From the NCBI GenBank assembly GCA_050946275.1, contig JBMNUM010000003.1, positions 1 to 64,000 on the forward strand: 64,000 nt of DNA. Reading direction: 5' to 3'. This DNA is from JBMNUM01 sp050946275. Lineage in GTDB: Bacteria; Actinomycetota; Coriobacteriia; Coriobacteriales; CADBOM01. The notes under the pieces are model-generated. The model did no database searches, had not been told where the DNA came from, and saw nothing but the letters and a program-made list of their open reading frames with translations. Below, in pieces: positions 52,541 to 60,748 of this stretch; position 1 is the stretch's first letter; every line of letters starts with the position of its first letter. Made by a program: the position numbers and the translations under genes.

Positions 52541-53833
52541 ATGACTACTGAAGTCAACTCTGGTGCTTCTCTGCAAGTGCCGAAGATGGGCAAGGGTGCC
52601 TGGGCGGTCATGATTTCCGTCTGGATCGTCGGCATCGTGCTCGCCATCGCACAGTACAAGGCCATGGCTACCACGACGTACATCGCCGAGGACATGGGCC
52701 TGACGGCCTCCGAGGCTGGTTGGATTTCCGGCGTTTTCACGTTCACCGGCATCATCCTGGCCTTCCCGGCTGCTAACGTTCTCAAGAAGCTCGGCCCGAA
52801 GATGTCGCTGATTCTCTCCTGCGCCTTCGCCATCGTCGGTGGCGTGATCGGCTTCTTCGCCGCTGGCTACGTCCCGATGCTCATCTCCCGTGTCATCGAG
52901 GGTATCGGCCTCAGCTTCGTCGGTGTCGTCGGTCCTGCGACGATCGCCATGTGGTTCCCGATCGAGAAGCGCGGTCTGCCGATGGGCATTTGGTCCAACT
53001 GGCAGATGGTCGGTATCTCGATCTGCTTCTACAGCAGTGCTCCGATGACCATGGCCTGGAGCTGGCGCTCCCTGTGGCTGTTGGGCGTCGTCTGCTGCAT
53101 CATCGGCCTGGTTCTGGCCGCTATCGTCGTCAAGGCTCCGCCCAAGGAGTTCAACCATGCTGACGTCCAGGACGAGGGCACCAAGCTCACCAAGGTCTTC
53201 AGCATGCGCGATGTCTGGCTGGTCGCTCTGGCCGGTCTGGCCTTCGGTCTGTCCAACTCCGTCGTCATCCAGTGGGTCGCTCCGTACTGGATCAACAACA
53301 CTGGCATGGATCCCGGAATGGCCGGTAACCTCACTGGTGCTCTGTTCACGACTGAGTGCGTGTTCACCATCATCTTCGGCTTCATCTTCAACAAGATGAA
53401 GAGCCGCAAGAAGGCCATCGTTATCGACTCCGCTCTGTACTCGGTGACCTTCCTGGTTATCTTCTCGATGACCAACGTCCCGGCAGCTATCTTCTCGCTG
53501 TTCTTCTATGCTATCGTCGAGGCCTTCTTCTGCATGGCCATGTGGACCCTCGTCGGCCAGACCGTCACGGATCCGCGTGTCGCCGCTGGCGCGATCGCCC
53601 TCTACACGATCATGATTGACGTTGGAATGTGGCTCGGCCCGATCTTCTCCGGCATGATCCTCGACCACGCTGCCGTGGCGGCTGGCGTCGATCCCACCGG
53701 TGGTGCCGGTGCTGGCGTGCCTGGCGCGTTCTTCGGCGTCATGTGCTTCACCATCGCCGCTCAGGTCGTTGCGACCATCGCTTGGGGCCTCCTGAGGCTC
53801 TACAACGAGCAGGGCGAGAGGGTCAAGATGTAA
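52541..53833 (+). CDS. MFS transporter
   Basis: 430 residues, 12 membrane helices. Start at the ATG behind GGAGGT (52532-52537). The loop after helix 2 has NVLKKLGPKMSLI, and the first half contains RVIEGIGLSFVGVVGPATIA and WFPIEKRGLPMGIWSNWQM, typical of MFS metabolite:H+ symporters. Codon use is rich in GCT/GGT/CTC, unlike the cbi genes on both sides, so it is probably well expressed and not part of their operons. The substrate is not evident. Confidence 0.88.
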   Translation: MTTEVNSGASLQVPKMGKGAWAVMISVWIVGIVLAIAQYKAMATTTYIAEDMGLTASEAGWISGVFTFTGIILAFPAANVLKKLGPKMSLILSCAFAIVGGVIGFFAAGYVPMLISRVIEGIGLSFVGVVGPATIAMWFPIEKRGLPMGIWSNWQMVGISICFYSSAPMTMAWSWRSLWLLGVVCCIIGLVLAAIVVKAPPKEFNHADVQDEGTKLTKVFSMRDVWLVALAGLAFGLSNSVVIQWVAPYWINNTGMDPGMAGNLTGALFTTECVFTIIFGFIFNKMKSRKKAIVIDSALYSVTFLVIFSMTNVPAAIFSLFFYAIVEAFFCMAMWTLVGQTVTDPRVAAGAIALYTIMIDVGMWLGPIFSGMILDHAAVAAGVDPTGGAGAGVPGAFFGVMCFTIAAQVVATIAWGLLRLYNEQGERVKM

Positions 53834-53906
53834 GACGGGTTGTACCCGCTACGATCTTGTGAGTATGGATATCGCATAGATTTCATAACTCAATGAACCT
53901 CAAGGT

Positions 53907-53940
53907 CTCGGCTCCGCTTCGGCGGGGCCGAGGCTTTTTT
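53907..53940 (+). terminator. Rho-independent terminator after the MFS gene
   Basis: CTCGGCTCCGC TTCG GCGGGGCCGAG followed by GCTTTTTT. An 11-bp stem with one G-T pair and a T-run, the clearest terminator in the window. Confidence 0.93.
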
Positions 53941-54012
53941 ATGGGCACAAATGTATGTGACGACTCGGCTGGCCGGGCGGTCTGCCGGCGCATCCTTCTC
54001 ACGGCAAGCCGG

Positions 54013-54018
54013 TATAAT
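54013..54018 (+). promoter_or_regulatory. -10 element before cbiH
   Basis: TATAAT 26 nt before the cbiH start. The -35 is not clear. It shows the second cbi unit has its own promoter. Confidence 0.5.
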
Positions 54019-54043
54019 CGATTCATTGCCAGAAAGGGGAGCC

Positions 54044-54817
54044 ATGGGCAAGCTGAGCGTTGTGGGCATAGGGCCGGGGAATCCGGCTGGCATGACCGCC
54101 ACTGCAGTCGAGGTGCTGCACGAGGCGGACCTCGTGTGCGGCTACACGCGCTACATCGAGCTCGTCTCCGAGGCGATCGGGGATACCGAGACGCTTGCCA
54201 CGGGCATGACGGGCGAGGTCGAGAGGTGCCGGGCTGCGCTCGAGGCGGCCGCGCAGGGGCGTACGGTGGCAATGGTGTGCAGTGGCGATGCCGGCGTCTA
54301 TGGCATGGCGAGCCTCGTGTACGAGCTTGCCGGCGAGTTCCCGCCCGTCGAGATTCGCGTCATTCCCGGCGTGACGGCGGCGCTCTCGGGCGGCGCACTG
54401 CTCGGCGCACCGCTCTCGCATGATTTCTGCATCATCTCGCTCTCCGACCTTCTGACTCCCTGGGAGACCATCGAGAAGCGCCTCGATGCCGCCGCTGCGG
54501 GGGATTTTTGCATTGCGCTCTACAACGTCGGAAGCAGGCATCGTTTGGAGCACCTGCGCCGGGCGTGCGATATCCTGCTCGCGCGCAAACCGGCAGACAC
54601 GGTCTGCGGCATCGCGCGCAATATCGGGCGCGAGGGCGAGGAGAGTCGCACCTGCACGCTCTCCGAGCTGCGGGATGTCGAGGCGGATATGGGCATGACC
54701 GTGTTCGTTGGCAACGCCGAGACGCGCCTCGTCGATGGCAAGATGGTGACGCCGCGCGGCTACGATGTGGGCGATCTCGTCGACACGGACTCCCGTGACG
54801 GGGGTGCCTCCTCGTGA
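54044..54817 (+). CDS. cbiH: Cobalt-precorrin-3 C17-methyltransferase CbiH
   Basis: 257 residues. Ring-contraction methylase: GKLSVVGIGPGNPAGMTATA, VCGYTRYIELV, VAMVCSGDAGVYGMASLVYE and VIPGVTAALSGGALLGAPL; the last motif is typical of CbiH/CobJ. ATG at 54044 behind AAGGGGA. Start of the second cbi transcription unit after the MFS terminator; its stop overlaps cbiJ. Confidence 0.95.
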   Translation: MGKLSVVGIGPGNPAGMTATAVEVLHEADLVCGYTRYIELVSEAIGDTETLATGMTGEVERCRAALEAAAQGRTVAMVCSGDAGVYGMASLVYELAGEFPPVEIRVIPGVTAALSGGALLGAPLSHDFCIISLSDLLTPWETIEKRLDAAAAGDFCIALYNVGSRHRLEHLRRACDILLARKPADTVCGIARNIGREGEESRTCTLSELRDVEADMGMTVFVGNAETRLVDGKMVTPRGYDVGDLVDTDSRDGGASS

Positions 54818-55602
54818 CGAAGCGCGTGCTCATCTTCGGCGGGACGATCGAGGGACGCGAGCTCGCCTGTGCGCTGGCCGATCGTGGCCACGGCGTATGC
54901 GTGAGCGTCGCAACCGAGGCGGGTGTGCGGGCGATGCCGGATGACAGTCGCATAACGGTGCGCTGCGGCGCCCTCGAGCATGGCGAGATGCTCTCGCTCA
55001 TGGCATCGTTCGATGTGGTGGTCGACGCCACACATCCCTATGCACGCGATATCAGCGAGCATGTCGCCCGCTCCGCGCGGGAGTCGGAGGTCGCATGCAT
55101 TCGAATCGTGCGCCCGCCGAGCGACACCGCCGGGTGCACAGTCGTCGGCAGCGTTGAGGAGGCCGTGCGCGTGGTGGGCGAAGAGGGCAACGTGCTCGCG
55201 ACGACGGGGAGCCGGCAGATCAGCACCTACGCGGCGCTTTCCGGCTTCGAGCAGCGGCTGTTCGCCCGTGTCCTCGACGAGCCGTCTTCTGTCGAGGCGT
55301 GCCTGGAGGCGGGGATTCCCCGCTCGCATATACTTGCCAAGAGCGGGCCGTTCTCCATCGAGGAGAACCTTGCGGATATCGACGCCTGCGCGGCGTGCTT
55401 CCTCGTAACGAAGGACAGCGGTGACGCGGGCGGCTATCCGGAGAAACTCGCTGCATGCCGTGCACGCGGCATCGAGATGATCGTTGTCGAGCGCCCCCAC
55501 GAGGAGGGCGTGAGTGTCGACGAGGCCATCGATTTGATATCTGGGGCACTTTTGACCGGGTCGAAACTGTCCCAGGGCTCGATCTGTTCGAAGGAAGGTT
55601 GA
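54814..55602 (+). CDS. cbiJ: Cobalt-precorrin-6A reductase CbiJ
   Basis: 262 residues from a GTG overlapping the cbiH stop. NADH-dependent reductase of the macrocycle. N-terminal RVLIFGGTIEGRELACALAD, VVDATHPYARDISEH and NVLATTGSRQISTY match CbiJ/CobK. Its end lies just before the CbiE/CbiT fusion gene, sharing AAGGAAGG. Confidence 0.93.
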   Translation: MTKRVLIFGGTIEGRELACALADRGHGVCVSVATEAGVRAMPDDSRITVRCGALEHGEMLSLMASFDVVVDATHPYARDISEHVARSARESEVACIRIVRPPSDTAGCTVVGSVEEAVRVVGEEGNVLATTGSRQISTYAALSGFEQRLFARVLDEPSSVEACLEAGIPRSHILAKSGPFSIEENLADIDACAACFLVTKDSGDAGGYPEKLAACRARGIEMIVVERPHEEGVSVDEAIDLISGALLTGSKLSQGSICSKEG

Positions 55603-55607
55603 TGGGG

Positions 55608-56903
55608 ATGATTGGCGTTTCCATTGTCGGTATCGGGATGGGGGTTCCCGGTTCGGAGACCGTGCGGGCGCGCGAGGCGATCTGCGGGGCCGACGTGCTC
55701 GGCGGCGCCCGTCGCATGATCGACGCCGCCCAGGCCATCCGTGCGGCGCAGGGTGCCGGCGAGGCCGAGGCGGTCGAGCTGGGCATGCCCGCCAAGGTAG
55801 CCGCGTTCATCATCGATTGCGCGGCTCGCAATGAAGGCCGTCCGGACCCCCTCGGCATCGCGGTCATCTGCTCGGGCGACACCGGATTCTACAGTTTGGC
55901 GACGCCCCTTCGCGAGGAGCTGCGGTCGTCGGGTTTCGAGCAGGATATCGAGATGATCCCCGGCATCACGACCGTGCAGCACCTTGCGGCGAAGCTTGGC
56001 AAACCCTGGCAGGATTGCCGCCTCGTGAGCGCGCATGGCCGCACCGTCAACGTCGTCGGCGAGGTCCTCTCGTCACCTGAGACGTTCTTCCTCGGTGGCG
56101 GGACCGAGATGCCGGACTCCATCGCGCGCAGGCTCGTCGATGCGGGTCTCGGCTTCGTGGACATGGCGGTGGGAGTGAACCTCTCGTATCCCGACGAGCT
56201 CATCGTTCGGGGGACGGCGGACGAGATCGCGCAGACCGAGTTCAGCCCACTCGCCGCAGTCTGGGTCTCGCGCGGGAGGCTGTGCGCCCCCGAGGTCGAG
56301 GAGTGCGTCGGGTTCCCGGGCATTCCCGACGATCTGTTCCTCCGCGGCGACGTGCCGATGACCAAGCGCGATGTGCGTGCGGCCATCGCGGCGCGCGTGC
56401 GCCCGCGGGACAACGAGCGGATCGTCGACATCGGCGCCGGCACGGGATCGGTTTCCATCGAGCTGGCCTGCCTGAATCCACGCGCGTACGTCGTGGCCGT
56501 GGAGGAGAATCACGGGGCATGCGAGCTCATCCGGGCCAACCGCGAGCGCTTCGGCGCATACAACGTCGAGGTGGTCGAGGGTCGCGCACCAGAGGCGCTC
56601 GGGCCCATGCCCGTCGCGGACACGGTCTTCATCGGGGGGAGCACGGGAGAGCTCGAGTCCATCCTCGATGCATATGCATCGAACAGCGGCTGCCGTCGCA
56701 TCATCATGACGGCAGTCACGCTCGAGACGCTCGCGCGGGCGACGACGGCGCTCGAGCGGCTCAGGGGACAGGGTTGCGTCGAGTCATACGACGTCACCGA
56801 GGTCTCCGTCGCGCGCACGCGCGAGCTGGGATCGCACCATCTACTTCGCGCGGAGAATCCCGTGTTCATCATCGAGGCATCCGTCAGGGTGGTGATCATG
56901 TAG
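55608..56903 (+). CDS. cbiET: CbiE-CbiT fusion (cobalt-precorrin-7 C5/C15-methyltransferase, decarboxylating)
   Basis: 431 residues. The N-terminal CbiE half (VSIVGIGMGVPGSETVRARE, VICSGDTGFYSLATPL, MIPGITTVQHLAAKLG) is joined to a C-terminal CbiT half (VDIGAGTGSVSIELACLNP, VFIGGSTGELESILDAYA). In some bacteria these are separate genes; the fusion equals CobL. ATG 55608 is better placed than ATG 55602, since AAGGAAGG lies 9 nt before it. Confidence 0.93.
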   Translation: MIGVSIVGIGMGVPGSETVRAREAICGADVLGGARRMIDAAQAIRAAQGAGEAEAVELGMPAKVAAFIIDCAARNEGRPDPLGIAVICSGDTGFYSLATPLREELRSSGFEQDIEMIPGITTVQHLAAKLGKPWQDCRLVSAHGRTVNVVGEVLSSPETFFLGGGTEMPDSIARRLVDAGLGFVDMAVGVNLSYPDELIVRGTADEIAQTEFSPLAAVWVSRGRLCAPEVEECVGFPGIPDDLFLRGDVPMTKRDVRAAIAARVRPRDNERIVDIGAGTGSVSIELACLNPRAYVVAVEENHGACELIRANRERFGAYNVEVVEGRAPEALGPMPVADTVFIGGSTGELESILDAYASNSGCRRIIMTAVTLETLARATTALERLRGQGCVESYDVTEVSVARTRELGSHHLLRAENPVFIIEASVRVVIM

Positions 56904-56905
56904 CC

Positions 56906-58288
56906 ATGCGCGCGTCGATTCCCCGATTCATGATCGCCGCGCCCTCGAGCGGGGCGGGCAAGACCACCGTGGTGGTCGGGCTCCTGCGCTGCCTGGCGCG
57001 GCGCGGGCTCGACGTGCGCGCGTTCAAGTGCGGACCCGACTACATAGACTCGATGTTCCACGAGACGGTGCTGGGCATCCCGTGCGGCAATCTCGACCTG
57101 TTCCTCTCGACGCCCGATGAGGCGCGCGCCCTGCTCGCGGAGCGGGTGGCTGGCGCCGACCTCGCGCTCGTCGAGGGCGTGATGGGGTTCTACGACGGCA
57201 TCGGCGGCACGAGTGACGAGGCCTCGTCGTATGCCGTTGCGACCGCCACGGACACGCCGGTCGTGCTCGTGGTGGACGGCTCGGGCGTGTCGCTCACGCT
57301 CGCGGCCGTCGTGGGCGGTATCCGGGAGTTCCGCGCCGATTCGCACATCGCCGGCGTGATCGTCAACAAATGCAGGAAGGGCGTGTTCGACATGCTCGCG
57401 CCGGTCATCGAGGCCGAGTGCGGCGTGCCCGCGCTCGGCTACGTGGAACGCGACGATGCGATCGCGCTCGAGAGCCGTCACCTGGGGCTCGTCACAGCCG
57501 CCGAGGTCGAGGACCTGCAGGAGCGGGTCGACGCCCTGGCCGATGCCCTGGAGCGGACGGTCGATGTCGATGCGCTGCTCGCGCTGGCGGGCACGGCGCC
57601 CGATGTGGAGTGCGAGCCGGCGGCAGTCGCGCCGGCGTGCGAGCCGGACGGATGCACGATTGCGGTCGCCCGCGACGAGGCGTTCTGCTTCTACTACGAC
57701 GAGAGCCTCGAGCACCTGCGGAGGCTCGGCGCTCGGCTCGCGTTCTTCTCGCCTCTGCGGGACGAGGCCCTGCCGGCCGATGCCGACGCACTCTACCTCG
57801 GCGGCGGCTACCCCGAGCTGCATGCGGCCGAGCTCGCTGCAAACGAGCCGATGCTCGTCGCGGCCCGCGCGGCGCACGCGGCCGGTATGCCGGTCTTCGC
57901 CGAGTGCGGCGGCTTCCTCTATCTCAAGGAGTGGCTGGAGGACGTCGAGGGAACGCGCTGGCCGATGGCGGGCATACTCGCCGGTGGCTCGCGCTACACC
58001 GGCAAGCTCTCGCGTTTCGGTTACATCGAGATGACTGCGCGGAATGGGGGCATGGGCATCGCCGCGGGCGACGCGCTCCGCGCGCACGAGTTCCACTACT
58101 ACGACAGCGACGACAACGGCTCCGCGTTCCGTGCCGAGAAGCCGCGCTCCGCCCGGGCGTGGGATTGCATGGTGGTTCAGCCGCGTCTCGTCGCCGGTTT
58201 CCCGCACCTGTACCTGCCGTCGTGCCCGGACTTCGCGCGCGGGTTCGTCGAGGCGGCCCTCGCGTATCGCGGAGAGCGCCGCGCATGA
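56906..58288 (+). CDS. cbiA: Cobyrinate a,c-diamide synthase CbiA
   Basis: 460 residues. Amidates corrin side chains a and c with glutamine and ATP. N-terminal P-loop-like APSSGAGKTTVVVGLLR, AFKCGPDYIDSMFHE, and the C-terminal glutaminase domain with LYLGGGYPELHA and the active Cys in VFAECGGFLYL. It starts 2 nt after cbiET and its end overlaps cbiB (ATGA). Confidence 0.95.
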   Translation: MRASIPRFMIAAPSSGAGKTTVVVGLLRCLARRGLDVRAFKCGPDYIDSMFHETVLGIPCGNLDLFLSTPDEARALLAERVAGADLALVEGVMGFYDGIGGTSDEASSYAVATATDTPVVLVVDGSGVSLTLAAVVGGIREFRADSHIAGVIVNKCRKGVFDMLAPVIEAECGVPALGYVERDDAIALESRHLGLVTAAEVEDLQERVDALADALERTVDVDALLALAGTAPDVECEPAAVAPACEPDGCTIAVARDEAFCFYYDESLEHLRRLGARLAFFSPLRDEALPADADALYLGGGYPELHAAELAANEPMLVAARAAHAAGMPVFAECGGFLYLKEWLEDVEGTRWPMAGILAGGSRYTGKLSRFGYIEMTARNGGMGIAAGDALRAHEFHYYDSDDNGSAFRAEKPRSARAWDCMVVQPRLVAGFPHLYLPSCPDFARGFVEAALAYRGERRA

Positions 58289-59262
58289 CCATCGCGTTCA
58301 ACATCACGGCCGCCTGCCTCATCGGCTTCGTGCTGGACCTGGTGCTCGGCGAGCGCCTGCCCGCCGCATCGCCGGCCGTGCTGTTCGGGAAGCTCATCGC
58401 CGTGCTCGAGAAGGCGCTGCGGGCGATCTTCCCCAAGTCGAAGACGGGTGAGCGCATCGGCGGCACCGTGCTCGTCGTGATCGTGTGCGCCGTCGCGTTC
58501 CTCGGCAGCATGCTCGTGCTGTGGGTATGTTGGCTCGCGCATCCGATCGCCAACCTCGCCGTGCAGGCGTTCGCGTTCTACATGATCATGGCGACGCGCG
58601 GGCTACGTGATGCGAGCATGAAGGTCTATCGTGCGCTGAAAGCGCGCGACCGCGATGCAGCGCGCGCTGCGGTGGGCGAGATCGTCGGCCGCGACACGGC
58701 GCGCCTCGGCCCGGCGGGCGTGACCCGCGCTGCGGTCGAGACGGTCGCGGAGAACACGAGCGACGGAGCCATCGCGCCGCTGTTCTACTTCCTCATTGGA
58801 GGCGCTCCGCTAAGCCTGCTCTACAAGGCGATTAACACGATGGATAGCATGCTCGGCTACCGTAACGAGCGCTACCGGTACTTCGGCACGGCTGCGGCGC
58901 GCCTCGACGATGTGGCGAACTTCATCCCCGCGCGCCTCGCCGCGCTGCTGCTCGTGGCGGCCGGGTGGCTCCTACGCTATGACGCCCGTGGTGCCGCGCG
59001 GGTCTGGCGCCGCGACGCCCGTAAGCACGCCTCGCCCAACGCCGGGCACTGCGAGGCCGCGGTGGCCGGCGCGCTCGGCGTGCAGCTCGGCGGCGACGCG
59101 GTCTATTTCGGCGAGCTCGTCCACAAGGAGACTCTCGGCGACCCAACGCGGCCCATAGCCGCAAGCGACATCCTCCGCGCGAACCGGCTGCTCTACGCTT
59201 CCACCACGCTCTGCTGCGCCATCGGCCTCGCCGTGCGCATCGCGCTCATGATTCTTCTGTAG
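58285..59262 (+). CDS. cbiB: Adenosylcobinamide-phosphate synthase CbiB
   Basis: 325 residues with several membrane segments. Attaches aminopropanol (phosphate) to adenosylcobyric acid. Conserved GRDTARLGPAGVTRAAVETV, ENTSDGAIAPLFYFLIGGAP, INTMDSMLGYRNERYRYFG and NAGHCEAAVAGALGVQLGG. Start overlaps the cbiA stop. It ends the second cbi unit. Confidence 0.95.
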   Translation: MTIAFNITAACLIGFVLDLVLGERLPAASPAVLFGKLIAVLEKALRAIFPKSKTGERIGGTVLVVIVCAVAFLGSMLVLWVCWLAHPIANLAVQAFAFYMIMATRGLRDASMKVYRALKARDRDAARAAVGEIVGRDTARLGPAGVTRAAVETVAENTSDGAIAPLFYFLIGGAPLSLLYKAINTMDSMLGYRNERYRYFGTAAARLDDVANFIPARLAALLLVAAGWLLRYDARGAARVWRRDARKHASPNAGHCEAAVAGALGVQLGGDAVYFGELVHKETLGDPTRPIAASDILRANRLLYASTTLCCAIGLAVRIALMILL

Positions 59263-59362
59263 TGGAACGCTTCCCGTGTAGTGGAACGCTCCCCGGGGGA
59301 GCGTTCCAACTGCTAGGCGGACGCAACTCCTGGAGCGCCCCCGGAGAGCGCTCCGATTGGGG
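59262..59362. repeat. Cluster of TGGAACG palindromes after cbiB
   Basis: A partial unit TGGAACGCTTCCC (59263) is followed by a perfect 27-bp palindrome at 59282-59308 (TGGAACGCTCCCC G GGGGAGCGTTCCA) and a variant GGAGCGCCCCCGGAGAGCGC at about 59332. The group may act as the terminator of the cbi unit. Confidence 0.75.
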
Positions 59363-59390
59363 GTGGCGGCCGCGACTTGGAGTCAAGCAA

Positions 59391-59465
59391 TTAACGTACA
59401 TAGTTTCGGAAAAGGGAGCTGATTTCATCTGTTTGAGGCTCTGTTTTCGAAAAAATGTACGTTAA
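59391..59465. repeat. 75-bp hairpin with perfect 11-bp ends
   Basis: TTAACGTACAT (59391) and ATGTACGTTAA (59455) are exact complements; inside, TTTCGGAAAAGGGAGC pairs with GCTCTGTTTTCGAAAA. The loop holds about 18 nt. The inner sequence is reminiscent of the three-arm element. No gene is seen in 59263-59626. Confidence 0.7.
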
Positions 59466-59626
59466 TCGGTGAGGCGCGATGACAGCGACGGCGAGGTGCG
59501 ATGACAACGACGGCGAGGTGCGATGGCGGTGGGCTGATTATAGATAGGATTCGCGGTCTGCCGGCCCGCTCGCCCTTGTGCTACAGTCGTGGGACTTGTG
59601 GTTGGCGATGGATGCGGAGGCGTGCT

Positions 59627-60682
59627 GTGGAGTTCGGACACGGGGGAGATGTGAGGAGCTTCGAGGAGGAGTTCGGGTATCGGCCGATCGACTTCTCATC
59701 GAACGTCTCGCCGCTCGGGGCGCCGGAGGCGGTGGTGCGCGCTGCCACCGAGGCGCTCGACCGCGTGTACGAGTACCCGGATCCCGCGTGTCACGGGCTC
59801 GTGGCGGCCATCGCGCGGCATGAGGGCGTTGCGCCCGCGCAGGTCGTCTGCGGCAACGGGAGCGCCGACATCATCTTCCGCATCGCGGCCGCCGTGCGCC
59901 CGAGGCGGGCGCTCATCTGCGCGCCGACGTTCTCCGAGTACCGCAGGGCGCTCGAGGCCGTCGGGTGCCAGGTGGACGTGCACCTGCTCGACCGCGGGAG
60001 CGGCTACCGGGTGGATTGGCGCCTCGTCGATGCCATCACCGGCGGCACCGACCTCGTGTTCCTCTGCCAGCCGAACAACCCCACGGGTCTCGCCGCATCG
60101 CGCGCGCTGGTCGAGCACGTGCTCGAGCGCTGCCGGGAAGTGGGCGCACGGCTTGTGGCCGACGAGTGCTTCGTCGACCTGCTCGACGACCCGGGCGCCG
60201 TGACCGCCGTGCCGCTGCTGGACCGCTGGCCCGAGCTCGTCATCGTGAAGGCGTTCACGAAGCTCTACGGGATGCCGGCGCTGCGCCTCGGCTACGCACT
60301 GTGCGCGGACGCGATGCTCCTCGAGGGCATGGGTCGCGTCGCGCAGCCGTGGAGCGTGTCGGGAATCGCGCAGGCCGCTGGCATCGCGGCGCTCGAGTGC
60401 ATCGACCACGTGCAGGAGACGCGCGCCCTCGTGCGCGCGGAGCGGCAGTTCCTCCGCACCGTGCTCGCCTCGCGCGGCATTGAGGTACAGGGCGAGGCGA
60501 ACTACCTCTTCTTCGAGCTCGACGACGGGGGAGCGCTGGCGGCGAAGATGCGCGAGCGCGGCATCCTCATCCGCGACTGCTCCAACTACGAGAGCCTCGC
60601 GCCTGGAGCCTACCGCATCGCGGTGAAGACCCATCCCGAGAACATGAGCCTGCTGCGCGCCCTCGACGCCTGCCTGCGATGA
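59627..60682 (+). CDS. cobD: Threonine-phosphate decarboxylase CobD (PLP enzyme)
   Basis: 351 residues from a GTG at 59627, behind GCGGAGG with 6-nt spacing; an ATG at 59612 is an alternative. Fold type I aminotransferase-like. FSSNVSPLGAP near the start, CQPNNPTGLA, and the PLP Lys in VIVKAFTKLYGMPALRLGYA. CobD makes aminopropanol phosphate for CbiB. It could be a histidinol-phosphate aminotransferase by sequence alone, but the HGGDV start and position beside cbiB favour CobD. A palindrome overlaps the stop codon. Confidence 0.88.
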   Translation: MEFGHGGDVRSFEEEFGYRPIDFSSNVSPLGAPEAVVRAATEALDRVYEYPDPACHGLVAAIARHEGVAPAQVVCGNGSADIIFRIAAAVRPRRALICAPTFSEYRRALEAVGCQVDVHLLDRGSGYRVDWRLVDAITGGTDLVFLCQPNNPTGLAASRALVEHVLERCREVGARLVADECFVDLLDDPGAVTAVPLLDRWPELVIVKAFTKLYGMPALRLGYALCADAMLLEGMGRVAQPWSVSGIAQAAGIAALECIDHVQETRALVRAERQFLRTVLASRGIEVQGEANYLFFELDDGGALAAKMRERGILIRDCSNYESLAPGAYRIAVKTHPENMSLLRALDACLR

Positions 60683-60707
60683 GTCGCAGGACTGTCCTTT
60701 GACTCAT
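60679..60707. repeat. Palindromic repeat of the ATGAGTC family, overlapping the cobD stop
   Basis: ATGAGTC-CAGGA ... TCCTTTGACTCAT, 29 bp. The TGA of cobD (60680-60682) lies in its left arm. Confidence 0.75.
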
Positions 60708-60748
60708 TTGATTCAAAGAGGGCTGCCTACGCGGCCGCGGCCTCCCCG

